Positions 54,510 to 63,442 of a DNA stretch of 64,000 nt are shown here, one piece after another (position 1 is the first letter of the stretch; each line of letters starts with the position of its first letter). Made by a program: the position numbers and the translations under genes. Source of the stretch: Pseudomonadota bacterium. GTDB lineage: Bacteria > Pseudomonadota > Alphaproteobacteria > Rhizobiales > Xanthobacteraceae. The notes under the pieces were generated by a model that was given only the letters and a program-made list of their open reading frames with translations, made no database searches and was not told where the DNA came from. Location of the stretch: the NCBI GenBank assembly GCA_023435725.1, contig JAEYRD010000069.1, positions 7,965 through 71,964 of the forward strand, given 5' to 3'.

Positions 54510-55285
54510 CGGCGATCACGCAAGTCCGAGTAGAACGCAACCGGGCACCGTGCCAACGGCCTTCCCTGCCCGCATGTCGTTTGGTGGAAGCGCAGCTTTG
54601 GAGAGCCCGTAGCGCTTCACGGCGTACGACCACGCCGATTTCTACGCTGGGCTACGCCACTGCCCTCGCGAGAGCAAATAATGGTTTAGCTTCGCGTGCA
54701 GTTAGTTCAATTGAACACACGACAGCCAAGACCAAGAAAGCAAAGCGTCGGAGCAAGACCCGCAAGCCCGGGCAAGGAGCACTTCGCGGAGCGAAGGAAT
54801 AACATTCGCTGTGGGTAACAATGTGGGAGTAGAGAAATCGCGAAAGCACTTTCGCGTCAACGACTTATTGCCTTTGGTGCGCTCGGAGGGCGATCGCATT
54901 TGTTGTGACTTCAATGGGTTGCAGAGATCCTTTGATGCATAAGGTGCATTTCGGGCGCGAGCGTGCTTTTAGAGAGTTCGCGACTTGAGACCGCGCAAGG
55001 TCGACCTCCGCCCCGTGCGAACCTGTCGGGCGGTTGCTTGGGTTTGACCGGGTGTACCGCCGCACGCGCGGAGGTCGCGAATGCATCGGCGTCTGCGCTG
55101 ACAAATGCTTCGGTCTGCCTCCGCATGATGAAGCGGACGTTATCGATCGCTGTCGGTACGTCCCGTCCGGATCAAAAAGCAGTTGTGATGCCTGGGGCGG
55201 GTCTTGGCCGCCCCGTTGTCGTTCGAAAGGCGCGACCGTCCGGACCTGAGAGATCCTAGGCGATCACTACCATCAGGAGACGAGG
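54510..55285. other. Gene-free interval with right-hand direct repeat
   Basis: There is no supportable gene. A short lysine/arginine-rich stretch near 54720-54800 (reads like TKKAKRRSKTRK) lacks a credible start. A small palindrome, CGCGAAAG-CA-CTTTCGCG, is at 54839-54856, followed by the right copy of the ~98-bp repeat. The rest is unremarkable GC-rich DNA before the cytochrome gene. Confidence 0.6.
54876..54973 (+). repeat. Direct repeat, right copy
   Basis: Same orientation and layout as 49773-49870: GGTGCGCTCGGAGGGCG at the left, GGTGCATTTC at offset 67 and GTGCTTTT at offset 87. Mismatches are scattered, with one mismatched block of 13 bp around offset 54-66. Confidence 0.75.
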
Positions 55286-57373
55286 TCAGTAGCGCGCATC
55301 AGCCGGTTTCTTATCCTTTGGCCAGTCTTTCACTTTCCCAGGGAAGTCCGGTCGGGGCATATGCGTGAAATATTCGGCTACATCCACCGCTTCCTGGTCC
55401 GAGAGGCCGCCCTGCCCCAGCGGGAAACGCTCGTGGAAGCCGATGGGCATGTTGCGCTTGACGAATGCGGCTGCCGTGTAGGTGCGTGCCATGCCGGCGC
55501 CGATATTGAAGGATTTGTCGCCCCATAGTGGCGGATAGATGAATTCGCCGCTGCCGGCCTTCAATCCTTCTCCATTTGCCCCGTGGCAAACGGTGCATTG
55601 AACCTCGTAGATTTTCTCGCCGTTCTCGATATCAGGCTTGATGGACTGGCTGATCTTGCCAACGCCACGGCCCTCGACCTTGTCCTCAGGCTTGGTCTCC
55701 CGCTTCATCCAGTCGAAATAAGCGACCATTGCCTTCATGTCGTCGCCGTCATTGGCGAGCGGCTTGCCGTTCATCGAGCGCAGGAAGCAGCCGTTGATAC
55801 GATCCTCAAGTGTAATCACCCGGCCAGCACGTGACGCATAGCTTGGAAAGAACGCCGAAATGCCAACATAGGGCGAACCGTCCGCCACCGTGCCGGCATT
55901 GAGATGACAACTCGCGCAGTTCAACACGTTGCCCACATTGTTCGGCAGCAGCGTGTGCGTTTCGGTATTGAGACGCATGCCGCGGATAAGCTGCTCGGCG
56001 TTGGGCTCCTTCAAAAGGTCAGCGACGCGAGGCGTATCGAAGCCTACATTTTCCACCTTTGGATCGAGCGTCACGCGGGCGACCTTCACCCCCTCAGCTT
56101 TTACCGGAGGCGCCTTGTTTCCCCAATTCGCCCGGACAAACGAGAGAATCTCCGCGATCTCGCGATCGTCGAGCCGGGCAAAGCCCGGCATGGTGAACAC
56201 GCGCGGATGGGTTTGCGTCTCCGCCGTCTTCCATCCTGTGAGGGTGATATGGATCAGCGTGGAAGCGTCTGTCGCCGCGAGCGTCGGATTACCTGCAAGC
56301 GGCGGGAATACCCTGGCCACCCCCCTGCCATCGAGGCGATGGCAGTCCGCGCAGAACTGCGCATAGGCCAACCCACCGCGCGTGGTGAACATCGCATCGG
56401 GAACCGGATCGCTCTTTGGCACAGGCTCCTCATTAGGATGATCTGACGGGAGCGATTTCAGATAGGTCGCAATCGCAACAAGATCGGCATCCGTGAAATT
56501 CTGCGTCGAGTTGTGAATGACTTCGGTCATCGAGCCAGAAACGGTGGCGAAGCGGTTTTGCCCTGTCTTCAACAGTTCCACCGTATCGCCGACCGTCCAC
56601 AGATTGCGGAGGTTGATCGCATTCCACTCCTCAACCTTTGCGCCGGAGACGAACCTGTCGCCGTTCCACCCTTTCTCGGTCATGGCGACTTCCTGGAAAC
56701 CGATGCCGCGCGGCGTATGGCAGGCGCCGCAATGGCCAAGTCCTTGCACGAGGTAGGCACCGCGATTCCATGTATCGTCCTTGGTGGCGTCGGCAACGAA
56801 CGGGCTGCCGTCGAGGAAAACGGCATTCCAGAAAGCGAGCGACCAGCGCATATTGAACGGGAAGCCGATTTCCGACGACTTGTTTGCGCTGGGCGCCGGC
56901 TCGACGCCTTTCAGGAGATAAACGTAGAGGGCATACATGTCGTCCGAAGTGATCCTGGCATAGGACGGATACGGCATGGCCGGATACATGTGAGTGCCGT
57001 CGGCCGTCACGCCTTTGCGCATGGCGCGATCAAAGGCGCCGAAGCTGTATTTGCCGATGCCGGTCGTGGGATCAGGCGTAATGTTCGTAGAATAAAGCAC
57101 GCCGAAAGGAGTTTCGAGTGGCCGCCCACCTGCCATTCGTGGCCCGTCGTGCCGGGTATGACAGGCGACGCAGTCGCCCAGCTCGGCGATGTATTTGCCG
57201 CGCGCTATGAGCTCCGGGTCGGCCACGTCGGGCAGCTTGCGGCCGGCGTCGTCGGCGCGTGGCGGCGTGACCACCCACCAGAATGTTACCGCCGCGGCGA
57301 TCGCCGCGACGGCCGCCCATCGGCCCAGGTTCTTCCACGTCGGCCCGTGCCGCTCCAGCCCGCTGTTGTTCAT
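55286..57373 (-). CDS. Five-heme cytochrome c: AdhB-type triheme part fused to TsdA-like diheme part
   Basis: A 695-residue exported or membrane-anchored multiheme cytochrome (hydrophobic segment about residues 15-35). Five CxxCH sites are present: CVACH (68-72), CGACH (215-219), CADCH (341-345), CASCH (486-490) and CTVCH (593-597). The first three, with spacing and context (RGKYIAELGDCVACHT), match the triheme subunit of gluconate/alcohol dehydrogenases. The last two, with INGC at C529 and RSMNGKPL, match thiosulfate dehydrogenase TsdA, in which a cysteine 30-45 residues after the first heme motif ligates the iron. No dehydrogenase gene is adjacent. ATG 57373 has GGGGGAAG upstream; a TTG six codons earlier is less likely. 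A CTTAAG-N5-CTTAAG site lies about 130 bp upstream. Confidence 0.87.
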   Translation of the reverse strand: MNNSGLERHGPTWKNLGRWAAVAAIAAAVTFWWVVTPPRADDAGRKLPDVADPELIARGKYIAELGDCVACHTRHDGPRMAGGRPLETPFGVLYSTNITPDPTTGIGKYSFGAFDRAMRKGVTADGTHMYPAMPYPSYARITSDDMYALYVYLLKGVEPAPSANKSSEIGFPFNMRWSLAFWNAVFLDGSPFVADATKDDTWNRGAYLVQGLGHCGACHTPRGIGFQEVAMTEKGWNGDRFVSGAKVEEWNAINLRNLWTVGDTVELLKTGQNRFATVSGSMTEVIHNSTQNFTDADLVAIATYLKSLPSDHPNEEPVPKSDPVPDAMFTTRGGLAYAQFCADCHRLDGRGVARVFPPLAGNPTLAATDASTLIHITLTGWKTAETQTHPRVFTMPGFARLDDREIAEILSFVRANWGNKAPPVKAEGVKVARVTLDPKVENVGFDTPRVADLLKEPNAEQLIRGMRLNTETHTLLPNNVGNVLNCASCHLNAGTVADGSPYVGISAFFPSYASRAGRVITLEDRINGCFLRSMNGKPLANDGDDMKAMVAYFDWMKRETKPEDKVEGRGVGKISQSIKPDIENGEKIYEVQCTVCHGANGEGLKAGSGEFIYPPLWGDKSFNIGAGMARTYTAAAFVKRNMPIGFHERFPLGQGGLSDQEAVDVAEYFTHMPRPDFPGKVKDWPKDKKPADARY

Positions 57374-57502
57374 TTCAAATACTTCCCCCAATAGACGCTC
57401 GCCGCAGGCGTTTCCGCCCGGCTTCGCGACAATCTAACGGGAAACGGTCGGTTCACTGGGCGCTGCAGATGCGTCCGCGCCGCCAAGGTCTGGGTCTGGA
57501 AC

Positions 57503-57519
57503 CTTAAGGCAACCTTAAG
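57503..57519. promoter_or_regulatory. Probable response-regulator site before the cytochrome gene
   Basis: CTTAAG-GCAAC-CTTAAG forms two ACCTTAAG units with 11-bp spacing (57501-57508 and 57512-57519), the arrangement bound by OmpR/PhoB-family regulators. The same CTTAAG-N5-CTTAAG occurs at 60150-60166 in front of the local response regulator and dsbD. It lies 130-146 bp upstream of the cytochrome start. Confidence 0.6.
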
Positions 57520-58064
57520 ACTGCTTTCTTGAGATCGTCGGCGTCGGCCCGTGCAAAACCGGCAAATGCCCCCTGACGAACCGCCATAGGGCTTCGACAA
57601 AATCCTCAACATGTCCTTACCGCGGATCAGTCCAGCGCGCTGCGTTCGCGTTCGCCACACCGAGAGGGGCCATGTGTTCGCGCCAAGTTGGTCGATACCG
57701 GGTCTTCGTCGATGACGACAAAGCTGGTCTCGATCAAGCTTGCCTGGTTTTTCCGTCAAGTCTTGCGTCATTCAGGATATCCGGGCGCTCCTGCTCTGGG
57801 GCTTGGGCCGTCTCCTTTTTTGCGCGTGTCATCTTGTTTTCGCGAAAATCCATCAACGGCGGTCTCGCTATACCGCCAGCCTCCAATCCCGGCGAGAATG
57901 AGATTTGTGAACTGTAGCAATTCAATCAGATCGGCCAACCCGCTAGCGTTCGATGCCATGCTTGATGCTGATCGACCAGAATATACCCTCCCGCCGAGAC
58001 GGCCCGTAACGAATTGCCCGCGGCGCGCTCTAACCCTGGGGCAACGACAAAGGCACGACGAGAA
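57520..58064. other. Gene-free interval between cytochrome and sensor kinase
   Basis: There is no supportable gene. Short frames such as one of 39 codons at 57734-57853 on the minus strand (MDFRENKMTRAKK...) have weak ribosome sites and no family. The kinase transcript ends at 58065 on the same strand, so this is the region downstream of the two-component genes and upstream of the cytochrome promoter. Confidence 0.5.
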
Positions 58065-59456
58065 CTAGCCAATGTCGAGGGCATCGACGCAGATCGTCTC
58101 CCGCAGCGGCGGTGACGGACGACGCGGCGCCGGCAGCCGGATCTCGGCACGAAGACCGCTGCCGTCGGTCCGGTTGCTCAGTGCGAGGCTTCCGCCGAGG
58201 CGCTTGAGCGTAAGCTCCGTGATCGCAAGGCCGAGACCACTGCCGATGTCGCGCTTGTGGCGGCCGCGATAGAAGCGCTTGGTGACCAGAGGAAGTTCGT
58301 CTTCGGGAATGCCCGCGCCACGGTCCTCAAGCACGAGCACCAGCCACTCGCCGTCGCGCCGGCTCGTCCAAGCGACGGAACCTTCGTTGGGAGAGTGCTG
58401 GATAGCGTTTTCATGGAGATTCCGCAGAGCGAGAGCGAGCATCTCCCGGTTTGTCTCGATCATCGGATCGCATCTCCCGAAATCGAGCACGACCTCGCGC
58501 TTTCCGGACGGATGCGTCGCAACGATCTCGTCGACGAGACGACGGACGTCGACCTCGCCGGTGCGGACCGTTTCGGGATCTGCGTCCAGCCTGGCGGTGG
58601 TGAGCATCTGCTGGATCAGGCGGCTGGTGCGGTCGATCGAAACGACGAGGTGCCGCAACGCCTCGCCGCGCACCTGTTCGTCCGTTGTCGCGATCGCAAT
58701 CTGCGCCTGGGTCTTCAGGCCTGCGAGAGGTGTGCGCAGTTCGTGCGCGGCAAAGGCCGTCAGCTCGCGTTCGTGCCTGCGCGCGGCGTCTACCGCGCTG
58801 AACAGCGTGTTCAACTCCTCTGTCAGCGGCCTGATCTCGTGCGGGATGCGGCCGACCTCCAGAGGCTTCATGTCGTCGGCGCTGCGGTCACCGAGCTCCG
58901 CCGTGAGGGCGCCGATCGGCCGCAGCCCCTTGCCTATGGCCGCCCAGATCGCGAAGGCCAGAAGAGGTACGATGAGGACCGTCGGCAGCAACAGGCCGGT
59001 CAGGAGATCGGTCACCAGGCGACGCCGCAGCGTGAGACTGTCGCCGACCATCACGCGGACGCCCTTATCGCGATTCTCGACTGTAAAAACCCGCCAGGGC
59101 TCCTGGCCGACCATCCGCTCGGAGAAGCCTTCCTTCGAGTCGCTCAGGCGTTCACTAGGTGCTTCGGCTGACTTGGCGAGAAGCTTCCCATCGAACGACC
59201 AGATCTGGCAGGACAGTTGCCGTTCGTAGGTCGCCGACGGCGCTTCCGTGCCGGCGGACATCTGTCTGTCGAGGTCGGACGGACCCGCGCGCGTCGCGAT
59301 GGACGCGACCATGCGCGCAGCCTCCTGCAACCGCGTGTCGAGCACGCGCTCTACCTCGGTCTTGCTCTCCGCGTAGATCCACACCGCCGCGCAAAACCAG
59401 ATCGCGCCCGTCGCGAGCAGAACAATCAGCGACAGACGCGTGCGGAGCGAAATCAT
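58065..59456 (-). CDS. Sensor histidine kinase, QseC/PmrB-like
   Basis: A 463-residue membrane kinase. TM1 is about residues 7-29, a periplasmic domain of about 130 residues follows, TM2 is about 165-185, then HAMP and the H-box FAAHELRTPLAGLK, and the ATPase domain with N-box ALRNLHENAIQHSP, DRGAGIPEDEL and GSGLGLAI. ATG 59456 overlaps the response-regulator stop (ATGA), so expression is coupled. A larger upstream open frame is an artefact. The input domain has a cysteine in QLSCQIW, possibly relevant to a redox role. It acts on the adjacent response regulator. Confidence 0.93.
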   Translation of the reverse strand: MISLRTRLSLIVLLATGAIWFCAAVWIYAESKTEVERVLDTRLQEAARMVASIATRAGPSDLDRQMSAGTEAPSATYERQLSCQIWSFDGKLLAKSAEAPSERLSDSKEGFSERMVGQEPWRVFTVENRDKGVRVMVGDSLTLRRRLVTDLLTGLLLPTVLIVPLLAFAIWAAIGKGLRPIGALTAELGDRSADDMKPLEVGRIPHEIRPLTEELNTLFSAVDAARRHERELTAFAAHELRTPLAGLKTQAQIAIATTDEQVRGEALRHLVVSIDRTSRLIQQMLTTARLDADPETVRTGEVDVRRLVDEIVATHPSGKREVVLDFGRCDPMIETNREMLALALRNLHENAIQHSPNEGSVAWTSRRDGEWLVLVLEDRGAGIPEDELPLVTKRFYRGRHKRDIGSGLGLAITELTLKRLGGSLALSNRTDGSGLRAEIRLPAPRRPSPPLRETICVDALDIG

Positions 59457-60115
59457 TGTTGGCCCCTTATGCGATAGCCCACGCCGCGGACGGTCTCGAT
59501 CGCGTCCTTGCCGATCTTTGTGCGCAGATTGTGGATGTGGACCTCGACAGTGTTGCTCTCGACCCCTTCCTGCCAGCCATACATCACGCCCTCGAGTTCG
59601 TCCTTGCTCCGAACGTCTCCCGCCCGCTTCATCAGGGCCGACAGGATCGCGACCTCGCGAGGCGACAATCTGGAGCTCCCCCGCCGTGTCGTCACCGTCA
59701 TCGTTGCCGGATCCAGGACGACGTCGCCGCACGTCAGCCGGCCCGAGGCGCGCCCTTCGCTCCGGCGGGAAATCGCGCGCACGCGCGCCGCGAGTTCGTC
59801 GAGATCGAAGGGCTTGCCGAGATAGTCGTCGGCGCCGAGGTCGAGCCCCGTGACCCGGTCGTCCACTTCGTCGAGCGCCGTCAGCACCAGCACGGGCGTC
59901 CTGTCACCGGCTTCCCGCAGTTCGCTCAACCAGTCGAGGCCCGACCCATCGGGCAGCATGACGTCGAGGACGATCGCATCGAACGCCGAAGACGCCACCG
60001 CTTCGCGCGCGTCGGCGCATGTCGCGACGGCGTCGACCACCGTCCCGGACAGCCCCAACCCGATCCTCAAGCCGTTCGCGAGAACGGCATCGTCCTCAAC
60101 GACGAGCACGCGCAT
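59453..60115 (-). CDS. OmpR-family response regulator, QseB/PmrA-like
   Basis: A 220-residue response regulator. The receiver domain has the acidic pair VVEDD, the phosphoacceptor in AIVLDVMLPDG, and the conserved lysine in GADDYLGKPF. The C-terminal winged helix has LSPREVAILSALMKRAGDV and NTVEVHIHNLRTKIGKDAIETVRGVGYRIR. ATG 60115 has GGAGG 6 bp upstream. It is divergent from dsbD across a CTTAAG-N5-CTTAAG element, which likely is its own binding site. Confidence 0.95.
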   Translation of the reverse strand: MRVLVVEDDAVLANGLRIGLGLSGTVVDAVATCADAREAVASSAFDAIVLDVMLPDGSGLDWLSELREAGDRTPVLVLTALDEVDDRVTGLDLGADDYLGKPFDLDELAARVRAISRRSEGRASGRLTCGDVVLDPATMTVTTRRGSSRLSPREVAILSALMKRAGDVRSKDELEGVMYGWQEGVESNTVEVHIHNLRTKIGKDAIETVRGVGYRIRGQQ

Positions 60116-60145
60116 CTCTGACCTCCGGTCCCGCAATCACCAAGG

Positions 60146-60170
60146 CCACCTTAAGCCTCGCTTAAGGTGG
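60146..60170. promoter_or_regulatory. Probable response-regulator site between the regulator and dsbD
   Basis: CCACCTTAAG (60146-60155) and CTTAAGGTGG (60161-60170) form a perfect 10-bp inverted repeat with a 5-bp spacer. It is also a CTTAAG-N5-CTTAAG direct repeat with 11-bp periodicity, like the one at 57503-57519. It could control the response regulator and dsbD in opposite directions; it lies 31 bp upstream of the former start and 41 bp before the latter. Confidence 0.7.
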
Positions 60171-60210
60171 TCGTCGAACATGCGCGGCGTTCCGAAACCG
60201 ACTTTCCACC

Positions 60211-62055
60211 ATGGCGGTCATCCGAATGCCGAACATCCAGCGCTTGATTCTCGCGCTTCTCGCCCTCCTGTCGTCGTTCGCTGCGGTGTGGGCGGGAACC
60301 CCGCCCTCCGCCGATCAAACCTTCCAGCTGAAGGCCACCCGAGACGATGTCGGGCTGACGCTGGTCTGGAGCATTGGACCGGGCAGCTACCTCTATCGCG
60401 CCATGATCGTCGCAAAAAACGCGATGCCGCCGGGCGGCCCCATTGCGGTCCGGATGCCTCCGGGTGAACCGAAGGACGATCCGGATTTCGGTCGCCAGGA
60501 GGTATATCGCGGCACTTTGACAGCGGAAATCCCGTCGGCCGATCTGCGGAGGCTTCACGAAATCGTGGTGACCTATCAGGGCTGCGCCGAGACCTACCAG
60601 ATCTGCTACCCGCCAGTCGTCAAGACCATCGATCTGCAGACGCTTGTGGCGAAGGACCGCAACGCCGCCGAGGCCGGCCCGTCCGGCGCTTCGTCGTCGT
60701 TCGTAGACGCTCCCCAGGAGGTCACCGGCGGACCGAGTCAAGGCGGCCCGGCCGACGCTTTGCAGCCATCGGACGCGGGCCTGTCTTACTGGGGCATGCT
60801 CGGCGGCATGCTTGCGTCCTTCTTCGGTTTCGGCGTCCTTCTATCCTTCTCGCCGTGCACCTTTCCGCTGGTACCGATCTTCTTCGGCCTGATGGCCCGA
60901 TCGCAGGAGCGCCTATCGCTCGGGCGCGGACTCGCGCTCGCGGTCACGTTCGTCGGCGCATCGGCGTCGGCTTATGCGATGCTCGGCGCCTTCGCCGCCC
61001 TTTCGGGATCAGGCGCCAACCTGCAGATCCTTCTCCAGACGCCGCTCGCGCTCAGCGTCATGAGCGCCGTCCTCGTCGTTCTCGCGCTCTCGATGTTCGG
61101 GCTCTTCGAGATGCAGTTGCCAGCCGGCTTCGTTGATCGGGTATCGGGCGCGGCATCCGGTGGCGGGCGCGGACCGCTTGCCGCCGCCGCCTTGCTCGGC
61201 TTCGGATCGGCGCTGATCGCGGGCCCCTGCGTGACACCTCCGCTCGCGACGGCCCTGCTCTACGTCGCACGCACCGGCGACGTCGCACGCGGCATGGCCG
61301 CCCTGTTCCTGTTTGGCCTTGGCATGGGCGTACCGCTTCTGATCTTTGGCGCGCTCGGACCCCGCTTCCTGCCGAAGCCGGGCGCTTGGCTCGTCCGCGT
61401 TCGGCACGCCTTCGGGTTCATTCTGCTGGGCGTCGCGATCTCGATTTTCTCGCGCATGCTTTCGCAGCAGTTGACGCTGCAGCTCTGGGGCGGGCTCGCC
61501 ATGGGCGTCACCGTCTATCTCGGAACGCAATTCCTGACCGCACATACGTCGTGGCGGTTCGTTTCGATGGGCTTCGCAACTGTCGCGCTGCTGATCGGTT
61601 CGGTTCTGCTGATCGGCTCGGCGGGCGACAACACCATCAACGCGGCCCGCATTCTCGACCGCTTCTTCACGCGGGACTTCGAACCGGACGGCTCCGTCAG
61701 AACGGTCCGTTCCATACCGGCTCTGGACCGCGAACTCGCTGCGGCGCGCACTGAGAAGAAGCCGGTCATGCTCGATTTCTCGGCCGACTGGTGCGTCGAG
61801 TGCAAGGCGATGGACGCTGTCCTGCGTAGGCCCGAAGTCCGCGAGAGGTTGCAGGGCTTCCGCATGGTCCGCGCGGACGTCACCGCAGTCGACGCCGCGA
61901 GCCGCACTCTCATGGAACGTTTCGAGATCGTCGGTCCGCCGACCATCCTGCTGTTCGGCGCGACGGGACGCGACGACTCCGCGACACGGATCATCGGCGC
62001 TGTCGATGCCGACGCACTTCTCGCGAAATTGTCGACCGTCGTCGCGGCCGAGTGA
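60211..62055 (+). CDS. dsbD: Thiol:disulfide interchange protein DsbD
   Basis: A 614-residue inner-membrane reductant transporter. After a signal peptide (about residues 1-28) comes the periplasmic alpha domain with the redox pair C125 and C132 (GCAETYQICYPP), then an eight-helix domain with its pair C216 (FSPCTFP) and C340 (AGPCVTPP), and a C-terminal thioredoxin domain with C528-VE-C531. All six cysteines are present, so it is a full DsbD rather than CcdA or ScsB. It passes electrons from cytoplasmic thioredoxin to periplasmic thiols. The DsbA-like gene follows 28 bp downstream. An alternative start is ATG 60226. Confidence 0.96.
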   Translation: MAVIRMPNIQRLILALLALLSSFAAVWAGTPPSADQTFQLKATRDDVGLTLVWSIGPGSYLYRAMIVAKNAMPPGGPIAVRMPPGEPKDDPDFGRQEVYRGTLTAEIPSADLRRLHEIVVTYQGCAETYQICYPPVVKTIDLQTLVAKDRNAAEAGPSGASSSFVDAPQEVTGGPSQGGPADALQPSDAGLSYWGMLGGMLASFFGFGVLLSFSPCTFPLVPIFFGLMARSQERLSLGRGLALAVTFVGASASAYAMLGAFAALSGSGANLQILLQTPLALSVMSAVLVVLALSMFGLFEMQLPAGFVDRVSGAASGGGRGPLAAAALLGFGSALIAGPCVTPPLATALLYVARTGDVARGMAALFLFGLGMGVPLLIFGALGPRFLPKPGAWLVRVRHAFGFILLGVAISIFSRMLSQQLTLQLWGGLAMGVTVYLGTQFLTAHTSWRFVSMGFATVALLIGSVLLIGSAGDNTINAARILDRFFTRDFEPDGSVRTVRSIPALDRELAAARTEKKPVMLDFSADWCVECKAMDAVLRRPEVRERLQGFRMVRADVTAVDAASRTLMERFEIVGPPTILLFGATGRDDSATRIIGAVDADALLAKLSTVVAAE

Positions 62056-62083
62056 CACTTAACTATAGAAAAAGGGCCCCCTC

Positions 62084-62731
62084 ATGTCGCACCACATCTC
62101 CCGACGCACGCTCGCTCAGATCCTCGTCGTTGCCGGAGCCCAATATCTCGTCGGGCCCGCGCGCGCCGACGACGATCCGACCGAAGCGGACGTGTCGCGC
62201 GAAGCCATCCTCTTCGATCCGGCGACGCCGACGACGGGAAACCCGAAGGGCGATCTGACGATCGTGGTGTTTTTCGACTACAACTGTCCGTACTGCAAGC
62301 AGTCGGAGCCCGAGCTCACGCGTCTGGTGAAAACCGACGGCAAGATCCGCCTGGTCTACAAGGATTGGCCGATCCTCACCGAGGCGTCGATCAAGGGCGC
62401 GCAGTTGGCCCTGGCAGCGAAGTATCAGGGCCGGTACGACGACGCCCATTTCGCGATGATGGCGATCCCCGGACCGAAAATTCCTGCAGACCGGATGCGC
62501 GAAGCGATCGCAAAGTCGGGCGTCGACATGGACCGTCTGGACGCCGACCTCCAGACCCATGGCGACGACATCACCAAGGTCCTGCGGCGCAACCTCGCCC
62601 AGGCGGACTCGCTCGGACTGCAGGGAACGCCGGCCTACATCGTCGGCCAGTACAGGGTGACGTCGGCGCTCAACTACGAAGGCTTCAGGCGGGTGGCCGC
62701 CGACGCACGCGCCCGCGCGACGAAGAGGTGA
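62084..62731 (+). CDS. Exported DsbA-family thioredoxin-fold protein
   Basis: A 215-residue periplasmic protein. A twin-arginine-like start (SRRTLAQILVVAG) leads to cleavage after ARA (about residue 28). The thioredoxin-fold domain has CPYC at 68-71 (FDYNCPYCKQ), a helical insertion, and the cis-proline TP in LQGTPAYIVGQ. The family includes oxidases such as DsbA and copper-related ScsC. As it follows dsbD, it is probably kept reduced by it and acts as a disulfide isomerase or in metal or sulfur chemistry. This is inferred. Confidence 0.92.
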   Translation: MSHHISRRTLAQILVVAGAQYLVGPARADDDPTEADVSREAILFDPATPTTGNPKGDLTIVVFFDYNCPYCKQSEPELTRLVKTDGKIRLVYKDWPILTEASIKGAQLALAAKYQGRYDDAHFAMMAIPGPKIPADRMREAIAKSGVDMDRLDADLQTHGDDITKVLRRNLAQADSLGLQGTPAYIVGQYRVTSALNYEGFRRVAADARARATKR

Positions 62732-62895
62732 GCGGCGGCGTACCAGTCCCGCGTCTTGCGGCGCAACGCGAAAGCGTGGACCCGCGTCCGTCAAATGCCG
62801 GATGCGCGACGACTGCGGACACAAAAAGTCCACAGTCGTGGCAGCTTCGCCACAGCGCGAAACCGCTTCTTCATGTCATCAAGGGCGCGCCCGCG

Positions 62896-63081
62896 TCAGC
62901 CACGCCGCAGCGTCAGCTGCAGATTTTTCAAGACCGCAACAAGCTGGCTCTGCTGCATGGTTCCTGTCTTGCGAGAGACCCGATCAAGATGGGTTCGCGC
63001 CGTGCTGAACTGGATTCCGGCACCGCTTGCGAAGTCTCTAAGGGATCGGCCGACCGTAATGCCGGCTTCCCTGGGCGTAAG
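62896..63081 (-). pseudogene. Remnant LuxR-type HTH domain
   Basis: On the minus strand this reads LTPREAG, then a shortened recognition region and QFSTARTHLDRVSRKTG with QQSQLVAVLKN, a nearly whole LuxR C-terminal domain. There is no N-terminal domain or plausible start next to it: the frame upstream (to 63225) is antisense to another HTH. It looks like the decayed C-terminus of a two-domain regulator. Confidence 0.65.
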
Positions 63082-63276
63082 GTCGCTGCCAGTGAAATCC
63101 GGGCGCTTGACGCGGTCATGAAAGTCAGCGGCGTGCGAGCGATGGCCGAGTTGCTGGGAATCACACAGGCGACGGTAAAGACCTATCTCCACAATGTGTT
63201 TCGGAAGACCGGTATAGCGCGGCAAAGCAAACTGGTGAAACTGATTGCTGGATTTGAACCGGCCAAGCCGGAGTGA
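63082..63276 (+). pseudogene. Second remnant LuxR-type HTH domain
   Basis: On the plus strand the last 64 codons before the stop at 63276 read ASEIRALDAVMKVSGVRAMA, then ELLGITQATVKTYLHNVFRKTG and RQSKLVKLIAGF, a full LuxR-like DNA-binding domain. The frame to the left is open but unrelated and antisense to the other remnant. It starts exactly where the minus-strand remnant begins, so the two lie head to head and both lack their N-terminal parts. Confidence 0.65.
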
Positions 63277-63442
63277 GGCTGCCGCGGCTCGATCAAGCCG
63301 CTGGCTTCAAGCCGATGCGGACCGTGAACGCAACAGCCGATCAGCAACTTCCCTCCTTATCCGCACGCCCGCGCAATGCCGGCGATGCAATTTGCCGGGG
63401 CCGCCGCGTTCTCCTGGACTGTTCGCTAGTCGTGGCGATAGG

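Noticed and set aside
54690..54802. Lysine/arginine-rich tail reading TKKAKRRSKTRK
   Set aside because: No in-frame start codon near it; the longer frame is a shadow of the nucleoside phosphorylase gene.
57734..57853. 39-codon frame (MDFRENKMTRAKK...) on the minus strand
   Set aside because: Weak ribosome site, no recognisable family, and neighbouring frames are equally open.
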